Assembly: GCA_001584585.1 (NCBI GenBank) | Contig: LSYV01000051.1 | Span: 95,447 to 154,864, forward strand | From: Gonium pectorale | Lineage: Eukaryota; Chlorophyta; Chlorophyceae; Chlamydomonadales; Volvocaceae | DNA: 59,418 bases | Direction of reading: 5' to 3' | Part shown: positions 25,101 to 36,700 of the stretch, in pieces | How the letters are laid out: the number at the start of each line of letters is the position of its first letter | Position numbering within the stretch: the stretch's first letter is position 1 | Notes under the pieces: generated by a model | Told to the model about the DNA's origin: nothing | The model's input: only the letters and a program-made list of their open reading frames with translations | Database searches by the model: none | Made by a program: the position numbers and the translations under genes

Positions 25101-26037
25101 CCAGCCTCCACTTCTGGCCCCGCCTCGGGCAGTGCACCAGCGGCGGCGACCAAGTCGGGCCGGCCACGGCAGCGGGCTCGCAACAACGCGACGTTGGCGG
25201 ACGTGATCCGCTTCAATCTGCTGCAGCCGGGGCCGCACAAGGTGCTGATCGGCAACCAGGACACTGTGGAGATCGTGGTGTCAGTCGACGGTGAGCGACA
25301 CCGGTGCTCCGCGGCCGACCCCGGGCCAGCGGCCCTTCAAACGCATGGCAGTTTACTTCGAGGGTTGATGCCCAATTGCGAACGCGCGTACCGATCCACG
25401 CTTCTTTGGGCGGGCCACCCGGGTCATCGGGCCCGGCGGGACTGCGTGCGAGCTTTGCACTGAGCCCGTCGTAGAACTCGGTGCGCAACCTGCCACATGG
25501 GGTCCATGGTTCGATACGGCTGTTGGCTGGGCGCCCAGGGCCCCCGCCGCGCCCTAGGTCGGGGACGGGTTTCCCACAGTGTCCCCGCCTCTCCCCCTTG
25601 CCGCTGTGTCGCCGGTCCAGGTCGCATCGAGACGCCGTTTGGCGAGTTCCGCTCCCTCAGCAGCATGGCGCTGGCGGCGCTCCGCAAGCGCAACCCCAAC
25701 CGCCTGGCGTGCGACGGCTGGCAGGAGGTGGGCCGCGCATCGGTGGCATGCTCCGCGAGAAGGCGTGACCAGCAGGGGTGCACATGTGACGGCGTCCCAG
25801 GTTACCATGCCATGCCGGTACCGGCAGAGGGGACTCTCGCAGCACAGCGCGTCTGCCGTCGTGGCGGGGTTTAGTTTAGGCGATGCCATTGCCACCAGCC
25901 CCCGTCCTAGTCGTGAAGCCGGTGCCCGCCCTTGGGAAACGCAGGTGAAACTCAATGGTGTGCGGCTGGACGACATGCGGCAGGAGGCCGGGCGGCTGCT
26001 GCTGACGGAGGGTGGGGCGGCCAAAGAAGAGTTGTGA
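22150..26037 (+). CDS. Gln-rich protein with C-terminal RAMA domain
   Basis: Exons 22150-24726, 24969-25290, 25621-25727 and 25945-26037 give about 1032 aa with all phases matching. Residues about 38-70 form an acidic/hydrophobic segment (SLLDVLGDTLADADLDAL) like transcriptional activation regions. Next come long poly-Gln and Gln-Leu tracts (about residues 155-280 and again near 610-730), then Gly/Ser-rich spacers. Near residue 922 is a basic SGRPRQRAR stretch resembling an AT-hook. Residues about 935-1025 match the RAMA (restriction enzyme/adenine methylase associated) domain pattern: a small leading helix, DGRIETPFGEFRSLSSMALA in place of the usual F-x-S-P-S-A-A-A, then CDGWQEVKLNGVRLDDMR. 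RAMA domains occur in chromatin-linked and methylated-DNA-associated proteins, so a nuclear role is inferred. If the TATAAT at 22121 is a TATA box, the ATG at 22222 is the better start (about 1008 aa). Confidence 0.85.
22807..22925 (+). repeat. 18-bp coding minisatellite in the Gln-rich region
   Basis: Seven near-identical 18-bp units begin at 22807, 22825, 22843, 22861, 22879, 22897 and 22915. They follow the pattern CTCTTGCAGGAGCAGCAG, with CGCTTG replacing CTCTTG in the last three. They encode a hexapeptide repeat of Leu-Leu-Gln-(Gln/Glu)-Gln-Gln, later Arg-Leu-Gln-Glu-Gln-Gln, which is likely to be helical or coiled-coil. The flanking DNA is CAG trinucleotide repeat. Confidence 0.9.
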
Positions 26038-29000
26038 CATCCGCCGCTGAGCACCCGCGTCAGCTCGTTAGGTATCAGCGAACAGAATACGTCTTGTGCG
26101 TAGTATCATAATCACTCTGATGATGTCAGACGGACATTGCACATACGACTGCGACCTGTCCAATTCTTTTGTGTCAGTGCTCAACGCGACTCCCATGATG
26201 GCTCAACACCCCGGTTCAAAAGAGCACTAGCATGGCGTCCTAATGGGCGCGAGCATGGTGACTCGGGGTGAAGGACATCCAGGGGAGCTGTCTCTACGAC
26301 GGGCGGTCTGCGTGCGACTCTGCTGAACGCGCGCGTAGATTGCTGCCACGGTCGGCGACATGCGGTGTGCACCATTTATATGTGTATGGGGAATGGCCTG
26401 GCCCGTCACTCGTCCTGCTGGTTGTTGCAGGGCATGGGTACGGCCGGGGGCGGGGGCTTGTCTGCGTCGTGCGGCGTGCCTTTGTGCCTTGAGAACCTTG
26501 CGACGCAAGCTAAGAGTTGTTCCCTTCATGCGCCTGGATGGCAGTGAATGATCTGCATTTGGCGCACTTGTTCGCGCTTTGGCACGCCGTGCTCTTCATG
26601 GGGGTGGCTCGCAGCTACATGGCCTGCTGGGTGCATGCCGCTGCGTTCACTGCGGCCTCTCGCAAAGTAGCGTGGCTTGGGTTTCCGTCGGCAAGCGGTG
26701 CCGACCGGGGGAGGAGATGGGCTGGGGTGGTCATCAGGGGCTTCAAGGGCGCGCGCAGCAAGCCCGCAGCTTGGCTGGTTGGTGATCCCGTTGCCCCAGG
26801 ATGTGCTCAAAGAACATGAGAAACCCGTTCTTCTCCGTGACAGTCATTCGCAACACAGCCGGTGTGTTCCGCCACTGCTGATCTGGACGTGTTGGGTAAC
26901 TGAATGCATGGGCATGGAATGCATATTTGTATAGGGCTGCATTGCGTCATTGGCCGCTTGTGCACTGATTGGCGGCATTGCTGTACAGGGTCGGCCGGGC
27001 CGGATGTGTGGTTTGGTGCTGAGGGCGCCCAGGAACGAACATCGCTAACCACTGGTGACAGTCCTTCGATGTCGCATTCGCGTGTCTTGATGTTTGGTGG
27101 CGGCGGTGCCTCGTAACCCCTCCCTCCTTGTCCGCGTTGCTATGTTTACCCCGTGGGCTTCCTGTGTTGAGATCTCGTACATCCTTGGACTCGGTATTCG
27201 AGGTTCGTTGCCAGCTCGTCGCAGGGCACACCCACAACTCACACGCGCGCCGGGCGGTGAGATGCGGGTATTGTCGGACAAGTGCGCAAGCGCACGTCGC
27301 GCTGGAAGGTTGCATTTTTTCCCACTGGCCCTGGTTGGCTGGTTGCGGGGTGATTCGCCCTCACAGGTGCTGTATGCCATGTAACGAGTCCGTACGAGCC
27401 GGAAGGCCCAACACCTCCTGAAGCACCCGACAGAGCAGCAGCCGTATAGTTGTTTGCGTGGCACATATGAACAGTCCATGTATGTCAAACATCGAGCCAT
27501 TAAAAGCACATAGCAGGTCGCGCATACAGATCGCCATTACCCATGCTGGCCGTTCAGTTCCTTTCCGTGCGCACGGTTTGCCAGTATTGCCTCGCTACTG
27601 CCTTTGTCTTGTACATCCAAGAAAGCGGAAATGGCCATGCCGCAGCGCAGATTTTTGTGACGGGCCTACTGTGTCACTGTGACCTCGTACTCCTCGCTCA
27701 CTTGCTTGACGGCTTTGCCGTACAGCTTGTGCTGTACGGCACAAGCTCGTCGCCGCACATCACGCCCGGCCTCCTGTATCACACAGCGCTGGTACACTTG
27801 GCTGCGCCGCCCCCCCCCCCCCCGCGCTGTCATGTCCCGTTGACAGCACGGCAATTCGGTGGCACAGCTAACCACCACAACCGTCTGCTGTGGAGGGACA
27901 CAGCGGCAAGCCTCGCTCAGCTCTACTCAAGAGTGCTTGCTCCGTCACGTGGACGCCTGACAAGGCCTGTACGGCGGGCCCGCAGCACCCGGCCGTACAG
28001 GGGCGTGTGCACGCCCAGGATATAAGCAGATTGGAAGGGGGGTTTTCCATCTCGCGAGCATACCTTTGCCGGTCGGAAGAATGGGGATGGACGCGCCGCC
28101 GCCACCACGCACACGCTCTACCGTCGTCCCGTGCCTCACACCTTTAGCCAGTCCGCCTGCTCCGCTGTCCGACTACGGTACGGGCGTACACCGGTATTTC
28201 CGTAGAGGCAACACCATACTTGTTTGTCAGCTTGTCCACTTCTTTTTTCTGTGGAAAGGACTTTTTTTGTCACTTTGCGCAGCATGAGAGCATATGCTTG
28301 CCGACCACGGTTGTTCATACGACGCGCCGCCACGTTGCGAGGATACCGCACCGGCGTTCGGTAGGGTGAGGACGGATCCCTCCCCCCCCCCCCCCGGCCC
28401 AAGACGCGGCAAGGGGCCCAGGGTTACAACAGCGCAGCTTGGGTGGCCTTACGCGGGGCATCTCGTGACCTCATTGAACACAATAACAGTGACAAGAGCA
28501 AGCGCGACCGTATCACACTTCATACAATGAAGCAGCCCAAGCAACGGACTTCACACGTCTACCAGGCAGCCCGGTGCAACTTGTTTTCTGTATGCCATGT
28601 AACTCGGTATGCCAGCGCTGTTTGTGCGCCAGTCATCTGAGGCCCTGCCGTACGTGCCGCCTGTACGGCACAACAGCTCGTCCCCCGCACCGTGTCACTG
28701 CACGGGACGTTGCAAGCTGTACGGCAAACACTGTACGGCACCCAGCTGCCCGCACAACAGACACAGGCGACGAGCAGTCGCGGCCGCGGAGGATCATGAA
28801 GGGTCCCACGCAAACGCAACCCAGCAGTCCAGCCCGGCCCGAGAGGAACTCCTGATACGCAGCGCAGCGGCAGCGAGAACCGCTCAATGCCCGGCCACCA
28901 ACCCGGGAGTACAATGGGCACCAAAAAGGCGGCTCCAGCCTATCGCTCTGGCTGCGTGCAAGGCATGGTCGGGCAGGGCGGGCAGGGGGGGGTCATGGCC

Positions 29001-29346
29001 CGCCATGTGCTTCTCACTAACACGAGCCTCTGTCTTCGTCTCGTTTCGAAGCATGCCACGCGCTTCACCTCGGAAACCCCCTCAAGCCGTTGCGCTTTGA
29101 AAGTACTCGGACCGGAGCAACCGACCCGACCCGGCCTGGCATCAGGCCCCAACCAGCGGCGGAGATGCTGCATTCTCGCGCCCTCCGCGCGCCCTGACGC
29201 CCCACAACTCCGCTCCCTTCTACCCCTCCTTCGACCCCCGACCATAAACATTCCCCCCCTCTCCTTCTATACGCCCGCGCGGCAACAGCCGTGCCCAGGA
29301 GCCGCCCGCCTACAGTGGCGGCTTCCCATCGTGCCACCACCGTTAT
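26038..29346. other. Gene-poor stretch with degenerate repeats
   Basis: 3.3 kb with no supported gene on either strand. It contains long C-runs near 27812 and 28383. It also has many GTACGG/CCGTAC motifs and partly matching sequence pairs: CTGTATGCCATGTAAC at about 27370 and 28587, and CTGTACGGCACAA followed by GCTCGTC at about 27732 and 28661. The repeated order suggests two decayed copies of one element. Confidence 0.55.
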
Positions 29347-31992
29347 CTACTTGAGCTGCTTGAGCGCGGTGCCCTGCCCCTGGAAGAAGGCAAAGGACAG
29401 CAGGAAGTCGGCGATGAAGATGGTGACCAGGCTGATGACCACGGCGCTGGTGGTGGACTCGCCCACGCCCTTGGCGCCGCCGCTGGTGGTGAAGCCCCAG
29501 GCACAGCTGATCTGTGGGCGGGCGGCGAGGGCGGGCGGCGGGGCGAGCGAGGGGGTGGCCAATGGGCCGCAGAGGGTGAAGTGCGGGGCGGAGTGGGCAG
29601 GCCAGGGAAGGTTGGGTGGGCTGTGCGTGGCGCTAGTGCAAGGCCGGCGGCGAGGACAAGAGAGCCATCGGCGGCAGGGCCGAGTGCGGCAGGCGCCGGG
29701 CGCACGCGCTCTAGCTCACGACCCACAGGCTCTGGGGCCAATGCTCCCGATACCTCAGGGTTCAGGACGCCCAAACATCCCAAGTGCAAGCGCCTCAAGG
29801 AAGCTGCCAGTCATAGCATACACAGCCATCACAACGCATCCGTACACGCCACACGGCGCAGCTTCCCCAGGAATTCGCCAAGTCCCCGGCCCCCCTGCCC
29901 ATCCCTCACGCTGAGCTCCCACCGCCCTTCCCCGGCAGGCGCGCCTCACCGTGGCCACCACCGTCCCGAACACCCAGCTCTTGATCATGCTGGTGACCAC
30001 GTCGTACGAGGTCAGCGCGCGGCGCGCCGAGTCGACGATGACGTTGGCGGGCACGTCGTACACCAGGTCGGCCAGCAGCACGGCGGCGCCCATGCCTGGG
30101 AGCCGGGCCGGGTTGGACACGGTGCGTGGGCCGGGGACGCGGTTAGTGGGTCGGTGGACGTCCAGGACGGATGTCCAGGGCGCGGACGCCCCGCCACCGC
30201 CCTCCACCCGCAACGCCCCGCCCTCGGCCCCGAACCCTTAGCCCCTTCCCCGCTTCTCCTTGGGCTGCATGGAGTGCGCGATGATCGCACTCGTGCTGGC
30301 TCGTGCCCGCACACGCTGCTGCTGCTGCTGCTGCTGCGCCAGGCGCGGCGACAGGCCCCGACGCCCCGGCGCCCCCAGTCCGCCAGTCGCTCACCCATGC
30401 AGAAGCAGAGCACGTTGAGGATGGGCCCCGCGATCATGGCCGCCAGCACCCGGGGGGTGACCAGGTAGTCGACGGGGTCGGTGAACAGCACGCGCAGGCT
30501 GTCCATCTGCTCCGAGACCTGTGGCGCACCGTACAGTGTGTGTGTGGGTGGGGGGGGGGGCGCGGGCCGACCGCGATGGTTTATTGGGGGATCACTTCAG
30601 GATAGCCACTTAGTTTGTTACATGTACCCGTCAAAGCCTATGCGGCCATGGGTAGATTGTGATAAGATAGAGATTAGGATAGCGGTCGGCAGGGGAGGCC
30701 CAGCGGAGGGCAAGGCCGCCCCTAAAAGCCCGGCCGTGCCGCGATCACGGCTTAGTACGACTTAGTACGGCTTAGTACAGTAGCTTTGCTGAAGTAGCTT
30801 GCTGGGGTGAAATAAATCCCCGGACGTTTCGGCGCAGCTCCTGCCCCCTCGAGGTACACACCCTCACAGTCGGCAGGTGTGCGCACCGCTTTCAGCGCCA
30901 CCCCCTCAAAACAGGCTCCTGTGCTGCAACGGTGTCACGGTTTCCGTCAGGCGGGATAAAGAGCCTGCACCGCCTGCAGGCTGCAGCACCTAGTGCCCGC
31001 ACGGGTACCGGTACGCCCCCACCCTCCCTGCCGCACCCACGGCACCGCCCCCGCACCGCCCGCACCTGCATGGTCCCCAGCTCCGCCGCGAAGGCCGAGC
31101 CCACCCGACCCGCCAGGATGATGGCCGTGACCACGGGGGTCAGCTCGCGCGAGAGAGCCAGCGCCAGCACGCCGCCCACGGAGCGGGTCAGGCCCAGTTT
31201 GGCGAACTCGCGGACGAACTGGCGGCGACCAAGGGGGGATTGCAAGCAAGAGGGGCAACGATGTCATAAGCGTGAGGGTGTTCAGGGACGGCAAATATTG
31301 CGGGGCATGACAGGCGGTGATGAGGGTCGGTCGAGGATTGAGGGAGAGGGTCTGGGGCGTCGCGACCCGGTGGCGCCCTACAGAACAAGTACCTGGATAG
31401 TGAACACCATGCCGACGAAGCCCGCCGTGAGCAGAGAGACTCCGAGGGACTTGGGCCCCACAAGCTTAAGCTGCTCCGCGGTATTGCGCCAGTGGATGTT
31501 GCCTGGACGGGTCGCGTGGGTCAGTGTTGCCCAGGGCTCGCAAAACTCGCAAGTTAACATGCTGATTCACCTTTGAAGATGCGCAGCACCACTTGCCCGC
31601 CGAGCACTAGGCATGCGACTGTCCGAAACAGCCATTTTGGCGCTTTGTATCTGTCCAGCGCTTGCAATACCCCTGTGAGATATGAATAGTGTCCTTATAT
31701 AATTTGCACAATTGCAAGCGCTTGAGGCGCACTTGCCGGGCGCATTCGGGGTCTGCGACAGGGGCGTCGATTCCTGCTCCTCTGGCTCAGGGGCGATAGC
31801 GTCCAGAGTTGAATTGGCGGCTCTTGCTATGCCACTGTGCTGCCGCCCCGAGCCAGGAGCGAGCGACGGTTCCAGCAGCGTTCGACAGGGGTAACTAGTT
31901 TGCGCCTGACGAAATGGCGTTGATACTAAGTGTAGATGCTTCGACCGCGCCGTTAGGCCAACGGCCGGCCGGAGCTGGCCCGCCAGGGCCAT
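29347..31992 (-). CDS. TGD1: Plastid lipid permease TGD1 (MlaE/YrbE family), complete
   Basis: TGD1 is the permease of the TGD1/2/3 ABC complex in the inner plastid envelope, which imports ER-derived lipid for galactolipid synthesis. Seven exons: 31992-31737, 31672-31571, 31502-31393, 31218-31066, 30518-30395, 30095-29950, 29511-29347. The product is 351 aa, the same size as the plant protein (about 350). The first about 85 residues are Ser/Arg/Ala-rich and resemble a transit peptide. The MlaE permease domain follows: FVGMVFTIQ, then RSVGGVLALALSRELTPVV, AGRVGSAFAAELGTMQ, VSEQMDSLRVL, DPVDYLVTPRVLAAMIAGP and a last helix ending FQGQGTALKQLK. The first intron (31736-31673) is a 64-bp GC-AG intron with a GCAAGT donor; without it the phases do not match. 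The start ATG sits in GCCATGG. No other TGD subunit is in the window. Confidence 0.95.
30751..30778. repeat. Three tandem 10-bp repeats in a TGD1 intron
   Basis: CTTAGTAC starts at 30751, 30761 and 30771, giving a perfect 10-bp period with CGR linkers. The repeat lies inside the TGD1 intron 31065-30519. No function is evident. Confidence 0.85.
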
Positions 31993-33789
31993 GGCCCGGG
32001 TTCTGTCGCGTGTGGGTTCCTAGCTCCGTCCCCCCAAGCAAGAAACGTGACTTTGTTTGGTCTTCGGGAAGTGTGCGCCCGCCACATAGAGCCTTGCAGC
32101 TTTGAGGATGCGTAAGGGTTGGGCAAGCCCCTGCAGTTACAGCCATACCGTACCGCACGTGTAGTGCATGCGTGGCCCCATAAGTAAATTTGGTAAAACG
32201 ATGTTTACGTGCGTGCTATTTGCTCACCGACACACGAGCCGCGGTGGCCAGGAAAGCAGCCCCACATCCACTCCACCCACCTCCCCTCCTCAAGGCTGTG
32301 CCAAATGCCAATTCCCTGCAAACTAGTCACCCGAGTGCAGGGGACGGGGCAAGGTCGCACAGCAGACAGGAACGACTTATGCAGCATATGGCATAGCAGA
32401 CAGGAACGACTTATGTCACAGATGTCAGGAACAACTTAGCCCCTGCGCCAATCAACCTCGCAGCAGCGGTGGCGTGCACTGCACCCATAAGCCACATATG
32501 TACGGAACAAGCATGGAAGACCAGAAACACAGAAAAGGCACGCCGTACATACGACTCGTGCTCATCTTTAGCAGTCCTGACTGACCCATGCACCAGTGAC
32601 ATGCACCAGCTCGGTTGCTCATGCAGCTAACCTGCCGCGCCGCCGCCGGGCCTGAGATTCAGCCTCGGTCAGGTGCCGGTGTACAGCACCGTAAAATGCC
32701 GTACATCGTCTTCATCTTCCCCAAGGAGATATAAAGCAACGACAGTCACTCAGTGACAACCTTCTGGCTATCATGTGAGCATGATTTGCCACAAATAAAG
32801 GTGTTGGAGAAGGGCAAAGCCAGAGTTGGTGGCGTGAATGTTCATGTCTAGTCCACAGTACAACAGCAGCCCCAAAGGAACTCCAGTCCGCACCAAATGT
32901 TCCGGTCGCTCCACCAGAATTCGCATTGCTACGGTCCCCCGTGGGCTTAGTGTTCTTTGGCTCTTCAAAGAGACCCTTGCTTGCCACCGCGTTAGTGGGA
33001 CGGGACCCTGCTGCGGCGAAAACGCGGTGCACGCTAGGGCGTAGGTCGGTTCAGGGCAACTGCACTGGCACAGAGGAGCACCTACAGCGAAGCACGTACA
33101 CACAGAGATAAGCACACGCAGAGAAGTGCCACGCAGAACCAGCCACACGCAAAATCCTGCAGGTCAGGAACATTGTCGTACGCGATCGAACAGCATGCCG
33201 TACGCACGGTTCGTACTTGGGGTGAGCATGAGAAATGCTAGGCGGTGAGCAGTGCGGCCCTTGCTCCACATTGGTATCGGTATCAAAGGCCAACGCCACA
33301 GCGACACGCTTCAGCTCAGTGGCCCATGCGGCCGGTTTGCGGCGCTGTCGGACCTTGGGGTGAAAACAGCGGCGCTCAGTGGCCCACCGTACAGCACCAT
33401 CAGGCCGCCAAACAAGCTATACCAGTAACCGAGCGTTGGAAATTGACGGATTAGGGCCAAAATGCAGGAACCTGGCCCTGACGAAGCGCGCATCCCCCCG
33501 TTGGCCTTCAAGGGCCGCTGCAAGCCCGAAGTCCGATGCAAATGATCAGGCCCAGGGCTGCCTGGTAGGGCTCCCTGGTCCTTTCCCACACGCCACACAT
33601 GGCTGCATGCCTGCGCTGCCTCCCTCAACCACCAACCATGCCTCGTCCCAAGCTCCCAACCCCTGAAGCCCTGATATGCCTGGAGTCGCGAGAAAAGAAA
33701 GGCGCAGGTACCCACACTACATCGTAATTTGTGGAAGGAACGTGAGCCAGCCACGCATCCTACAAGCTAACGACGCAAGATCCAACTAA
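31993..33789. other. Intergenic, TGD1 upstream region and paralogue 3' region
   Basis: 1.8 kb with no supported gene. The left end must carry the TGD1 promoter, and the right end is the downstream flank of the minus-strand membrane gene. It includes a short direct repeat (next entry) and several CCGTAC motifs (32543, 32699, 33199, 33387). Confidence 0.5.
32361..32415. repeat. Direct repeat, 21-bp units with 34-bp period
   Basis: AGCAGACAGGAACGACTTAT plus G occurs at 32361-32381 and again at 32395-32415. A decayed third copy of GGAACAACTTA follows at about 32428. It is intergenic and unexplained. Confidence 0.85.
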
Positions 33790-36700
33790 TCAAGCAGGGC
33801 GGCACGCTCCTTGGCGCCGCAAGACTCCCCCGGCGGCGACGCGGTGAGACGCGCGAAGCGCCTCCGCAAGAGCGCCTCCATGGCACAAGCCACACCCGTG
33901 GACACAACCGCGAACAGCAGCCCTGCCGCCACCAGTGCCCACGCCGACACGCGCCCCGCCGCCGCCCCCGACGCCCCCTCCCGTCGCCTGCCTCCCGCCT
34001 GCCCCCGCGCCATCTCCGCCTCCGCCTCCGTCGCCGTACAGTACGGCCAGATGTATGACGTCCACCACGAGCATCTGCGCGGCGACCGCCAGCGCGGCGG
34101 CGGGGCGCAGCTGCGACACCAGCGGCGCCAGCACTCCGCGGGTGGCCAGGAGCGAGAAGGGAAAGCCGGGCTCGTGCTGACCCACGTCCAGGCACGGCCG
34201 GCTGCATGTGTACGTCAGCAAGCCCGCCAGCGACGCCACCAGCCCCGTGCTCAGCACCGCCAGCCGCTCCAGCCGCCGCGCCTGCTCGGCAACGACCATA
34301 GATGCGGCTGCGGCTGTGGCTGCGGCTGCTGCGGCGGGTGAGGCGGGGCGTGTGGAGGGGTCCGCAGCCTTGCCGGAAGCCTTGGCCGCTCCCGGGGTTG
34401 CTGTCGCGGCGGCGGCTGACGACGGGCCGGGCTGCGAGCCGGTAGCGACGGAGCTGCTGGCAGCGCCGCCGCCTGTGTCCATGCGCGTGCGGGCCAGCAG
34501 GCGGTTCCGGGCGAGGCGCGCCGCCGCGTCCACCGCGTGGCCTGCCAGCGGGCAGGCGAGCCAGGTGACCCCCGCCAGGGCCTTGGGGAGCGACTGCCCG
34601 ATGCCGCGCCGCCGCAGGCGCAGCGTCGTGGCCGCCACCGCCATGACCATCACCCACGCATATGCCAGCGCGACGGTGGACTGCGTCGCGCCGACGCGCG
34701 CATAGCGCCAGGCGCGGTAGGCAGATGCGGGGGCGGAGGCGGGGGCGGGGGCGGAGGCGGAAGTGGCAGTGGCAGTGGCGCCATGCCGGTCGGAACCGTC
34801 GGGTGCCGGGAGGTGGGGGCCGTGAGCGACCCATGGGTCGTCCTCGGGCGGCGGACGCTGCGGCCGCGCGTCCGAGCTGCTTGTCACGGAGAGCGCATCT
34901 GGGAGGAGGGGCACGGTATGCGAACGCCCTGATGCGCTCGTCGGAAGCGCCATCTCCGGGCCCGAGGGTGCTGCAGTCGTGGTGGCAGCGCTGGGCGCTG
35001 CTGGCGCAGCATCCTTCGCCGCTTCCGCTGGCGGAGCGCCGGCCGCCCCGGCTGCGGCCGGCGGGCAGGGGTTGGGCTGCCTCGGCGTGGCGAGGAGGGC
35101 GAGGCAGGCGGTCAGGCCCTGATCTTGCAGGTACTGCTCCGTGTGGGTACGCAGCGCCGCGAGGCAGGCACACAAGCCGCCACCGCCGTCCCCGTCGCTA
35201 GCGCCCTCCCCGCCAGCGCCTCCGCCTCCTGACATCGCAGTATATGGCGGCGGTGTGGGAGACGAGCATGCAAGCAGGACGATGTCCGACAGCAATGAGG
35301 CGAGATGTGGGTACGCCGCAGCGGCAGAGGGGCAGTAGCTGGCCGCGCTGGTCACCGGAGCCGCCGCTGCCGAGGCTACCGCCACCTCGTAGGCCGCCTC
35401 AGCGAGCGGCGCCACCTCGGTCTTGTCAGCCCGCGCTGCCTGACCCGAAACTTCGGGCTCGGAAGCCTCAGGCCCCAGCTCAGCCGCCTGCGCCTCCTCC
35501 TCAATGTCCTCGTGCGCCGCCGCCGCACCCTCCTCTTCCCACTGCACCGCCGCCACCATACGGTGCCACACGCCCGCGACCTCGGCCTGCGCCTGCGCGG
35601 CCGTGGCGGCCTGACCCGCATGCGGGCCGGGCGCCAGGAGCAGCGCCTCCGCAAAGCCCAGCCACTGGACCGACGACAGGTCCGCCGCCTGCCCTGCGGC
35701 CCGCGAGGGCGGATGACCCGGCGGCGATTGGCTCGCTGCGGATGCCGGCTGTTGTTCGCGGGGAGCGGGTGATAAAGCCGCCTGATGTGGAGGCGAGACC
35801 TGCGATTGCGCACTGCTCGGCTGCAGCCCACTAAGCAGGTGCAGCGTCAGGAGTGCCGCCCGCATCGACCTGGCGGATGCGGCGGGCGCGGCGGTGGCGG
35901 TGCACGGCCCGCAGCTTCCCTGATCGCCTTGGAGGTCCTTGGCTGCTGGTTCTGCCGCCCATGCAGCCGCAGGCTCATGTGCGACCTGTCTCCCACGCAA
36001 GTCCATGCCGACCCATGGGTCACTTAAGGCCGACAGCGCCGCCTTTAGCTCCGCGACCGGCAGCAGCACGCTGACGCCCGCTGACCAGTCAGGAGACCCG
36101 TCATGCAGGCGCTGAGCTACCGTTGCCGGGGCCAGGCAGGCCAGGTGCGCCACGGAAGCCGCCACGGCGCCCGCTGCTGCAGTTGACTCTGAGCAGCGTG
36201 CGCCCATGGCCCCCGGGGCCATCGGCGTCGCCGCCGGCAAGTCCCGGGCGGCCTGCCCAAAGTTGGCCTCCTCCCCCAATGGTGCTCGTGAGGCCACCGC
36301 CAAGCATCGCGGCAACCATAAGCCCATCGCCGCGGTTGCTGCTGGCGCCGCTGGCTTGTAGCGCGGATGGCTTCCCGAACAGGCGCAGCGCCAGAGGCGC
36401 AGCGGCGCCTGGCGCCGACTCCGCACTGTGCTCGGACTCAGCCGGCGTGGAGCCCGCTAGGCTGCTGCCCGCTGCGCCGCGCCGCTCCGGCGGTGTCAGC
36501 ACCAGCACCGGGGGCTCCGCATATAGCGCTGCGGGGACGTCCTCAAGCGACGACGGGTAGCTGGGCGGCGGCGGCTCGCCTGCCTCGTCAGTTCCCGGGC
36601 TGGATGCGGCCCCGACAACTGTCGCCTGAGACGGCCGCTCCACCCCAGGCGACGCGCGGAGCAGCCCAAGATGCTCTTCTGTGCGGGCTGCCTGTCCGCT

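Noticed and set aside
26517..26819. Plus-strand 100-residue open frame with hydrophobic start
   Set aside because: Isolated in a repeat-rich island with no supporting signals.
27045..27509. Minus-strand 154-residue open frame
   Set aside because: Low-information composition, overlaps repeat remnants, and has no domain.
27812..27829. Long poly-C run
   Set aside because: A homopolymer, possibly with sequencing-length error; not a feature in itself.
30310..30342. CTG trinucleotide run
   Set aside because: A microsatellite in a TGD1 intron; not coding in the supported frame.
34537..35834. Plus-strand open frames opposite the minus-strand paralogue
   Set aside because: Same GC shadow effect; no splice or family support.
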